From an uncultured Azohydromonas sp. (GTDB lineage: Bacteria; Pseudomonadota; Gammaproteobacteria; Burkholderiales; Burkholderiaceae_C), in NCBI RefSeq assembly GCF_937926365.1, contig NZ_CALAOH010000056.1:1-48376 (forward strand): DNA of 48,376 nucleotides. Direction: 5' to 3'. Below are positions 43,147 through 48,376 of the stretch, in pieces. The position numbers and the translations under genes were made by a program. Under the pieces are notes generated by a model, which was not told the origin of the DNA, did no database searches, and saw only the letters and a program-made list of their open reading frames with translations. How positions within the stretch are numbered: position 1 is the stretch's first letter; the number at the start of each line of letters is the position of its first letter.

Positions 43147-45798
43147 ATGTCCGCGACCCTGAGCCCGGCCCCGGGCGACCTGGCGACGCTGCGCCAGCAA
43201 TTCCGCAGCGGCAAGGCCGCGCTGATCCAGGCCTTCCGTGACACGCATCCCAGCGTACCGGCCGCCACGCGGCTGCTGCGCGGGCTCGCGCGCCACGTGG
43301 ACGCGACGCTGCAGGCACTGTGGCAGCAGTGCGGCCTGCCCGACAGCGCCGCGCTGGTGGCCGTGGGCGGCTACGGCCGCGGCGAGCTCTTCCCCTACTC
43401 CGACGTGGACGTGCTGCTGCTGCTGCCCAACGGCTGCGCGGTGTGCGAGGAGCCCGCGGCCACGGCGAGCTGCGGCCCGATGCAGGCGCTGCGTTCGTCC
43501 ATCGAGAGCTTCATCACCGCCTGCTGGGACATCGGCCTGGAGATCGGTTCCTCGGTGCGCACGCTCGACGAGTGCGTGGACGAGGCCCGGCGCGACGTCA
43601 CGGTGCAGACCTCGCTGCTGGAATCGCGGCTGGTGTGCGGGCCCAAAAAGCTCTTCGAGCAGTTCCGCAAGACCAGCGAGGCCGCGGTGGACCCCAAGGC
43701 CTTCCTGCGCGCCAAGACGCTGGAGATGCGCCAGCGCCACGTCAAGTACGAGGACACGCCCTACGCGCTGGAGCCCAACTGCAAGGAGAGTCCCGGCGGC
43801 CTGCGCGACCTGCAGGTGCTGCGCTGGGTGGCGCTGGGAGCCGGGCTGGGCAAGAACTGGCGCGCCATGGCCGCCAACGGCTTGGTCACGCCCTTCGAAG
43901 CGCTGCAGCTGCAGCGCAACGAAGGCACCCTGAAGCTCATCCGCGCCCGGCTGCACGTGGTGGCGGGCCGGCGCGAGGACCGGTTGGTGTTCGACCTGCA
44001 GACCGCCGTGGCCGAGAGCTTCGGACACCGCGGCACGCGCACGCAGCGCGCGTCCGAGTCGCTGATGCGCCGCTACTACTGGGCCGCCAAGGCCGTGGTG
44101 CAGCTCAACCAGATCGTGCTGCTCAACATGGAGGAGCAGATCCAGGGCTCGCGCGACGCGCCGATGCGCCCCATCGACGACCGCTTCCTGGAGCGCGCGG
44201 GCATGCTGGAGGTGGCCAGCGACGACCTCTACGAGCGCGATCCCCACGCCATCCTGCAGACCTTCGCGGTGTTCCAGCGCGAGGTCGGCATCAAGGGCCT
44301 GTCGGCGCGTACCTGGCGCGCGCTCTACAACGCGCGCGGCCTGATGGACGGCCACTTCCGGCGCGACCCCGCCAACCGCGCCACCTTCATGCAGATCTTG
44401 CAGGCGCCCGAGGGCCAGACGCGCACCTTCAGGCTCATGAACCAGAGCTCGGTGCTGGGGCGCTACCTGTGGGTGTTCCGCAAGATCGTGGGCCAGATGC
44501 AGCACGACCTGTTCCACGTCTACACCGTGGACCAGCACATCCTGATGGTGCTGCGCAACGTCCGGCGCTTCTTCATGCCGGAGCACGCGCACGAGTACCC
44601 CTTCTGCTCGCAGCTGGCGCTGCAGTTCGAGCGGCCCTGGGTGCTCTACATCGCCGCGCTGTTCCACGACGTGGCCAAGGGCCGCGGCGGCGACCATTCC
44701 GCGCTGGGTGCGGCAGAGGTGCGCCGCTTCTGCCGCGACCACGGCCTGCCCAAGGAGGACGCGCAGCTGTGCGAATTCCTGGTCGCCGAGCACCTGAGCA
44801 TGAGCCGCACGGCGCAGAAGGAGGACCTCTCCGACCCCGAGGTCATCCACGCCTTCACGGGCAAGGTGGCCGACGAGCGCACGCTCACCGCGCTGTACCT
44901 GCTGACGGTGGCCGACATCCGCGGCACCGGCCCCAAGGTCTGGAACGCCTGGAAGGGCAAGCTGCTGGAGGATCTGTACCGCCTGACGCTGCGCGCCCTG
45001 GGCGGCGCCAAGCCTTCCCAGGAGGCCGAGATCGAGGCCCGCAAGGCCGAGGCGCGCTCGCTGCTGGCGCTGGCCTCGCAGCTGCCCGGCACCGAGGGGC
45101 CGCTGTGGAAGACGCTGGAGCTGAGCTACTTCGCGCGCCACGACGCCGCCGAGATCGCTTGGCACGCGCGCGCACTGTGGCGCTACGTGGACAGCCCCTC
45201 GCCGGTGGTGCGCGCACGGCCCTCCCCCATCGGCGAAGGGCTGCAGGTGCTGGTGTACGCGCCGGACAGGCCGGATCTCTTCGCGCGGCTGTGCGGCTAC
45301 TTCGACGGCGCGGGCTTCAACATCCAGGACGCCAAGGTGCACACCACGCGCAGCGGTTACGCGCTGGACACCTTCCAGGTCGTGCACCCGCGCCTGGACG
45401 AGCCCGGCTCGGCCAGCTACCGCGACCTCACCGCGCTGGTGGAAAACCAGCTCTCGGCGGCGCTGCACGCCAGCGGCCCGCTGCCCGAGCCCAGCCGCGG
45501 GCGGGTATCGCGCCGAGTGAAATCCTTCCCCGTGATGCCGCGCGTGTCGCTGCGCCCGGACGAGCGTGCCCAGCGCTGGCTGCTGAGCGTGAGCACCAGC
45601 GACCGCTCGGGCCTGCTCTACGCCATCGCCCGCGTGCTGGCGGCGCACCACGTGAACCTGCAGCTGGCCAAGATCAGCACCCTGGGCGAGCGCGTGGAAG
45701 ACACCTTCCTCGTGGACGGCCCGGAGCTGCAGCACGCGCGCAAGCAGCTGCAGATCGAAAGCGAGCTGCTGGACGCCGCGGCGCCGCTGCCCAATTGA
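43147..45798 (+). CDS. glnD: [Protein-PII] uridylyltransferase/uridylyl-removing enzyme
   Basis: Senses glutamine and adds or removes UMP from PII proteins, so controlling nitrogen assimilation. It has 883 residues. The nucleotidyltransferase motif GGYGRGE with SDVD (Asp86, Asp88) is at about 74-88. The PII-uridylyltransferase helical region follows. The HD hydrolase domain has FHDVAKGRGGDHS (about 506-518). Two ACT domains close the protein (about 695-770 and 800-883). All parts are intact. map is 39 bases upstream and mnmH 104 bases downstream, with a palindromic repeat in between. Confidence 0.97.
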   Translation: MSATLSPAPGDLATLRQQFRSGKAALIQAFRDTHPSVPAATRLLRGLARHVDATLQALWQQCGLPDSAALVAVGGYGRGELFPYSDVDVLLLLPNGCAVCEEPAATASCGPMQALRSSIESFITACWDIGLEIGSSVRTLDECVDEARRDVTVQTSLLESRLVCGPKKLFEQFRKTSEAAVDPKAFLRAKTLEMRQRHVKYEDTPYALEPNCKESPGGLRDLQVLRWVALGAGLGKNWRAMAANGLVTPFEALQLQRNEGTLKLIRARLHVVAGRREDRLVFDLQTAVAESFGHRGTRTQRASESLMRRYYWAAKAVVQLNQIVLLNMEEQIQGSRDAPMRPIDDRFLERAGMLEVASDDLYERDPHAILQTFAVFQREVGIKGLSARTWRALYNARGLMDGHFRRDPANRATFMQILQAPEGQTRTFRLMNQSSVLGRYLWVFRKIVGQMQHDLFHVYTVDQHILMVLRNVRRFFMPEHAHEYPFCSQLALQFERPWVLYIAALFHDVAKGRGGDHSALGAAEVRRFCRDHGLPKEDAQLCEFLVAEHLSMSRTAQKEDLSDPEVIHAFTGKVADERTLTALYLLTVADIRGTGPKVWNAWKGKLLEDLYRLTLRALGGAKPSQEAEIEARKAEARSLLALASQLPGTEGPLWKTLELSYFARHDAAEIAWHARALWRYVDSPSPVVRARPSPIGEGLQVLVYAPDRPDLFARLCGYFDGAGFNIQDAKVHTTRSGYALDTFQVVHPRLDEPGSASYRDLTALVENQLSAALHASGPLPEPSRGRVSRRVKSFPVMPRVSLRPDERAQRWLLSVSTSDRSGLLYAIARVLAAHHVNLQLAKISTLGERVEDTFLVDGPELQHARKQLQIESELLDAAAPLPN

Positions 45799-45803
45799 CC
45801 ACC

Positions 45804-45879
45804 CCGTTCGGGCTGAGCCTGTCGAAGCCCCCTGCCGCATCGCATGGCTGCGGCCCTTCGACAAGCTCAGGGCGAACGG
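45804..45879. repeat. Intergenic inverted repeat (copy D) upstream of mnmH
   Basis: Arms CCGTTCGGGCTGAGCCTGTC (starting at 45804) and GACAAGCTCAGGGCGAACGG (ending at 45879) are inverted copies with a few mismatches around a 24-base loop. The right end is followed by AAAGAGAAGTGAATTCC and the mnmH start 24 bases on. Confidence 0.9.
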
Positions 45880-45902
45880 AAAGAGAAGTGAATTCCTGAC
45901 CC

Positions 45903-46964
45903 ATGTCCCTGACCATCGTGGAGGCCCGCGAAGCCGCCGACCGGCTGGGCGAGTTCGACAGCGTCATCGACGCGCGCTCGCCCAGCGAATTCGCCGAGGA
46001 CTTCCTGCCCGGTGCCCTGAACTGGCCCGTGCTCGACGACGGTGAACGCCGACTGGTGGGCACGCTCTACAAGCAAGTCTCGGCACTGCAGGCGCGCAAG
46101 GTCGGCGCCGCGCTGGTGGCCAAGAACGTTGCGCAGCACATCGAGCGCCATGTGGCCGACAAGCCGCGCGAGTGGCGCCCGCTGGTGTACTGCTGGCGCG
46201 GCGGGCAGCGATCGGGGAGCCTGGCGTGGTTCCTGTCGCAGATCGGCTTTCGCACCTTCCAGCTCGCCGGCGGCTACAAGGCCTTCCGCGCCCTCGTGCG
46301 CGAGGACCTGGAGCAACTGCCCGCGCGGTTCGACTTCCGCGTGCTGGCCGGACGTACGGGTAGCGGCAAGACGCGGCTGCTGCAGGCGCTGCGCGACCAG
46401 GGCGCGCAGGTGCTGGACCTGGAAGCCCTCGCCTGCCACCGCGGCTCGGTGCTGGGCGGGCTGCCCGACAAGCCGCAGCCGCCGCAGAAGCGCTTCGACA
46501 CCCTGCTGTGGCAGGCGCTGCGCGCGCTGGACCCGGCGCGGCCGGTGTTCGTGGAGAGCGAGAGCCAGAAGGTGGGCAGCGTGCGCGTGCCCGATGCGCT
46601 GATCCTGCGCCTGCGCGAGCACGGCCGCTGCACCGTGGTGGAGATGGCCGAGGACGCGCGCGTGGCGCTGCTGCTGGAGGACTACGGCTTCTTCGCGGCC
46701 GACCCCGAGCGCTTCTGCCGTCTCATCGACGGCCTGGTGGAGCTGCGCGGGCGCGAAACCGTGCAGCGCTGGCAGCGCCAGGCGCGCGCCGGCGCCTGGT
46801 CCGAGGTCTTCGCCGAGATGATGCGCGAGCACTACGACCCGCTGTACCTGCGCTCCATGGACAAGCACTTCCTCCACCTGGCGCAGGCGCCGTGCCTCGT
46901 GCTGCGTGACGGAGGCACCGACAACCTGCAGGCGGCCGCTCGCGAGCTGCTGTCGCAGGCTTGA
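45903..46964 (+). CDS. mnmH: tRNA 2-selenouridine synthase (MnmH/SelU)
   Basis: Modifies wobble 2-thiouridine of certain tRNAs. With selenophosphate it gives 2-selenouridine; it also makes the geranylated intermediate. It has 353 residues. An N-terminal rhodanese domain has its catalytic Cys97 (YCWRGGQRSG). A P-loop follows, GRTGSGKT (150-157), matching the E. coli enzyme. selD is not in the window, so selenium use is not shown here. The start is at the ATG 45903 after an AAGAGAAG ribosome-binding region that adjoins repeat copy D. Confidence 0.95.
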   Translation: MSLTIVEAREAADRLGEFDSVIDARSPSEFAEDFLPGALNWPVLDDGERRLVGTLYKQVSALQARKVGAALVAKNVAQHIERHVADKPREWRPLVYCWRGGQRSGSLAWFLSQIGFRTFQLAGGYKAFRALVREDLEQLPARFDFRVLAGRTGSGKTRLLQALRDQGAQVLDLEALACHRGSVLGGLPDKPQPPQKRFDTLLWQALRALDPARPVFVESESQKVGSVRVPDALILRLREHGRCTVVEMAEDARVALLLEDYGFFAADPERFCRLIDGLVELRGRETVQRWQRQARAGAWSEVFAEMMREHYDPLYLRSMDKHFLHLAQAPCLVLRDGGTDNLQAAARELLSQA

Positions 46965-46973
46965 GGCGGCTTA

Positions 46974-47007
46974 AAGTGGGGCGTCCCCACTTCGGCGACA
47001 GTCGCCG
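46974..47007. other. Two adjacent hairpins after mnmH
   Basis: First hairpin: AAGTGGGG-CGT-CCCCACTT (46974-46992), a perfect 8-bp stem. Second: GGCGAC-A-GTCGCC (46995-47007), a perfect stem around one base. They start 9 bases after the mnmH stop and end 8 bases before the next start. They could form a terminator or mRNA-end structure. Confidence 0.5.
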
Positions 47008-47015
47008 CTCCACGC

Positions 47016-47810
47016 ATGCGAACCACTGAACCCGCCATAGAACAGTCCCGCCGCTTCGGCGTGCGGCCCATCCCCGTGCTGCGCCCGCTGGGCTGGCTGG
47101 CGCGCGGCTGGCAAGACCTGGTGCACGCACCGCTTCCAGGCCTGGTGCACGGGGTGGCCATGGCCCTGTTCGGCGCCTTGCTGGCGGTGCTGGCGCAGGG
47201 GCATGTGTGGCTGCTGGCCGGGGCCTTCTCGGGCTTCTTGCTGGTGGCGCCGCTGCTGGCCACCGGGCTCTATGCCGTGAGCCGCGCGCTGCACAACAAG
47301 CGCCAGCCCGCGACGCTGCAGACCGCGCTGCGGGCCTGGAAGCCCGACGACGGACGGCTGATCGTGTTCGGCATCCTGCTGGCCTTCGCGGGCACGGGCT
47401 GGGTGATGACCTCCACCTCATTCATTCTGACCTTCGCGCCGGCGGCGGTGCACACGCCGCAGGACTTCCTGCGCCACGTGGTACTGGCCGATGAAGGCAA
47501 GCTCTTCGAAGCCTGGCTGCTGCTGGGCGGCGTGCTGGCGGCGCCGGTGTTCGCCTCCTCGGTGGTGGCGATCCCGATGCTGCTGGACCGCCGCGTGGGC
47601 GTGCTGGTGGCGGTGCTCACGAGCTGGCGCGTGGTGATGCAGCACCCGCTGCCGCTGGCGCTGTGGGCGGCGCTGATCATGGCGCTGACGCTGGTGGGCA
47701 TGGCCACGCTGCTGCTGGGCCTGATCGTGGTGGTGCCGTGGCTGGCGCATTCGAGCTGGCACGCCTACCGCGACTTGGTGGACACCTCCCAGTGGCACGA
47801 GATGCCTTGA
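47016..47810 (+). CDS. DUF2189 family integral membrane protein
   Basis: 264-residue protein with about six hydrophobic segments. The family end signature HSSWHAYRDLV (about 246-256) and the N-terminal WLARGWQDLVHAPLPGLVHG segment are present. Function is unknown. It is often annotated as a conserved membrane protein in betaproteobacteria. It is 51 bases after mnmH. Confidence 0.85.
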   Translation: MRTTEPAIEQSRRFGVRPIPVLRPLGWLARGWQDLVHAPLPGLVHGVAMALFGALLAVLAQGHVWLLAGAFSGFLLVAPLLATGLYAVSRALHNKRQPATLQTALRAWKPDDGRLIVFGILLAFAGTGWVMTSTSFILTFAPAAVHTPQDFLRHVVLADEGKLFEAWLLLGGVLAAPVFASSVVAIPMLLDRRVGVLVAVLTSWRVVMQHPLPLALWAALIMALTLVGMATLLLGLIVVVPWLAHSSWHAYRDLVDTSQWHEMP

Positions 47811-47899
47811 GAACCTGATCGAGAACCGCTGCGGGCAGTTGGGGCCCGGCCGCGCGGCGTGCACGTCAGCCGCGCGGCAGCAGCCTGAAACAACAAACG

Positions 47900-48118
47900 A
47901 TGTTCGAATTCAACGAGGAAAACATTGCCCAGCTGGGCCTGACCATCGGCGTCACGGCCTTCATGCTCTACATGGCATTCATCATTTTCCAGCTCGCGCG
48001 CGAGTCGAAGGCCGGCAAGTTCGGCACCTTCGTGCTCTTCCTGGCGCTGGGCTTCGGCATGCTGGGCTTCGCGGCCAAGGGGCTGATCAAGTACTTCATG
48101 GCGGGGATCGTGGAGTGA
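47900..48118 (+). CDS. DUF2788 small membrane protein
   Basis: 72-residue protein with two hydrophobic helices (about 13-32 and 44-62) and the family sequence NIAQLGLTIGVTAFMLYMAF. Function is unknown. It is followed 56 bases on by a strong bidirectional terminator. Confidence 0.9.
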   Translation: MFEFNEENIAQLGLTIGVTAFMLYMAFIIFQLARESKAGKFGTFVLFLALGFGMLGFAAKGLIKYFMAGIVE

Positions 48119-48173
48119 GGGCCTGCGGGCCCTGCCCTTCCTGACGCGCCTTCCGCCCGCGCCGATCCAAAGG

Positions 48174-48200
48174 AAAAGGCCGCGCAATGCGCGGCCTTTT
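48174..48200. terminator. Bidirectional intrinsic terminator
   Basis: Perfect 12-bp stem AAAAGGCCGCGC/GCGCGGCCTTTT with an AAT loop. It lies between convergent genes (DUF2788 and phbB). It has AAAA on the left and TTTT on the right, so it works both ways. Confidence 0.92.
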
Positions 48201-48242
48201 GGTGCTTCGGCACGCGCCCTCGCGGGCGGCGCAGCCTGCGAC

Positions 48243-48376
48243 TTAACCCATGTGCAGGCCGCCGTTGCAGCTGAAGTCGGCGCCGGTGGTGAAGCCCGAT
48301 TCCTCGCCGGCCAGCCAGGCAACGATGGAGGCGATCTCCTCCGGCGTGCCCAGGCGCTTGATGGGAATGGTGGCCA
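48243..48376 (-). CDS. phbB: Acetoacetyl-CoA reductase (PHA synthesis), C-terminal end
   Basis: Last 44 codons of a short-chain dehydrogenase on the minus strand, cut by the window edge. The ending FTTGADFSCNGGLHMG, preceded by PIKRLGTPEEIASIVAWLAG, is the signature of NADPH-dependent PhaB/PhbB, the second step of polyhydroxybutyrate synthesis. The catalytic Ser-Tyr-Lys lie outside the window. A terminator lies 42 bases beyond the stop. Confidence 0.8.
   Translation of the reverse strand, partial: ATIPIKRLGTPEEIASIVAWLAGEESGFTTGADFSCNGGLHMG

Noticed and set aside
42151..45864. 1237-codon open frame on the minus strand opposite map and glnD
   Set aside because: Both real genes are on the plus strand with catalytic motifs. 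This frame has no recognisable domain.

Overview
The window is a very GC-rich, densely coded chromosomal segment. It looks like a betaproteobacterium of the order Burkholderiales, most likely a Comamonadaceae relative (Ramlibacter/Variovorax type). This is inferred from gene content: a 224-residue LexA, PHA phasin and acetoacetyl-CoA reductase, DUF2788 and DUF2189 proteins, a dapC-dapD-dapE-prmB cluster, and strong G/C bias at third codon positions. No species name can be read from the sequence alone. Almost everything is chromosomal housekeeping. No tRNA, rRNA, insertion sequence, prophage or CRISPR array was seen.

Layout. 1-4.5 kb: smc (minus, cut by the window edge) diverges from queF, which overlaps a small SET-domain gene. 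4.7-10.9 kb: a plus-strand lysine/diaminopimelate block dapC-dapD-dapE, followed by prmB and the ABC-F ATPase yheS. 10.9-17.8 kb: recQ (minus) diverges from ohr; then lexA with a promoter and a degenerate SOS box, a small unknown gene, a D-2-hydroxyacid dehydrogenase overlapping a split chromate-transporter pair, and a phasin. 17.8-25.3 kb: upp (minus), a three-subunit molybdenum aldehyde oxidoreductase (PaoABC type), a Nudix hydrolase, a short AT-richer patch with a 75-residue orphan protein, and an MgtC/DUF4010 membrane protein. 25.3-29.3 kb (minus): a class III-like sirtuin, rlmB, an unusual membrane protein with a C-terminal winged-helix domain, and a DUF1624 acyltransferase-like protein. 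29.3-34.4 kb (plus): an HtrA-type protease, a quinone reductase-like flavoprotein, the U32 protein RlhA, a small secreted protein and an HExxH-containing membrane-anchored protein. 34.4-42.2 kb (minus): universal stress protein, FIST-GGDEF diguanylate cyclase, slyX, cupin and purL. 42.3-48.1 kb (plus): map, glnD, mnmH, DUF2189 and DUF2788 proteins. The right edge holds the 3' end of phbB/phaB (minus).

Themes. Several genes deal with nitrogen and nucleotide status (glnD, purL, upp), RNA and ribosome modification (queF, prmB, rlmB, rlhA, mnmH), DNA maintenance (smc, recQ, lexA) and stress (ohr, usp, HtrA, quinone reductase). PHA storage is represented by the phasin and phbB. c-di-GMP signalling is represented by one enzyme with an intact GGEEF site and a product-inhibition site.

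The most unusual things are: (a) a family of intergenic inverted repeats of the form CCGTTCGsssTGAGCyTGTCGAAGs, repeatedly placed directly upstream of the ribosome-binding site of the next gene; (b) the 484-residue predicted four-TM protein that couples a periplasmic coiled coil to a cytoplasmic winged helix through a long Val/Ser/Ala-rich tract; (c) the AT-richer patch around 23.1-23.9 kb; (d) a RecQ whose HRDC domain is replaced by a UvrD-Tudor-like tail; and (e) a possible leaderless map transcript. I found no convincing new multi-gene system; the membrane winged-helix protein is the best single candidate for new biology.
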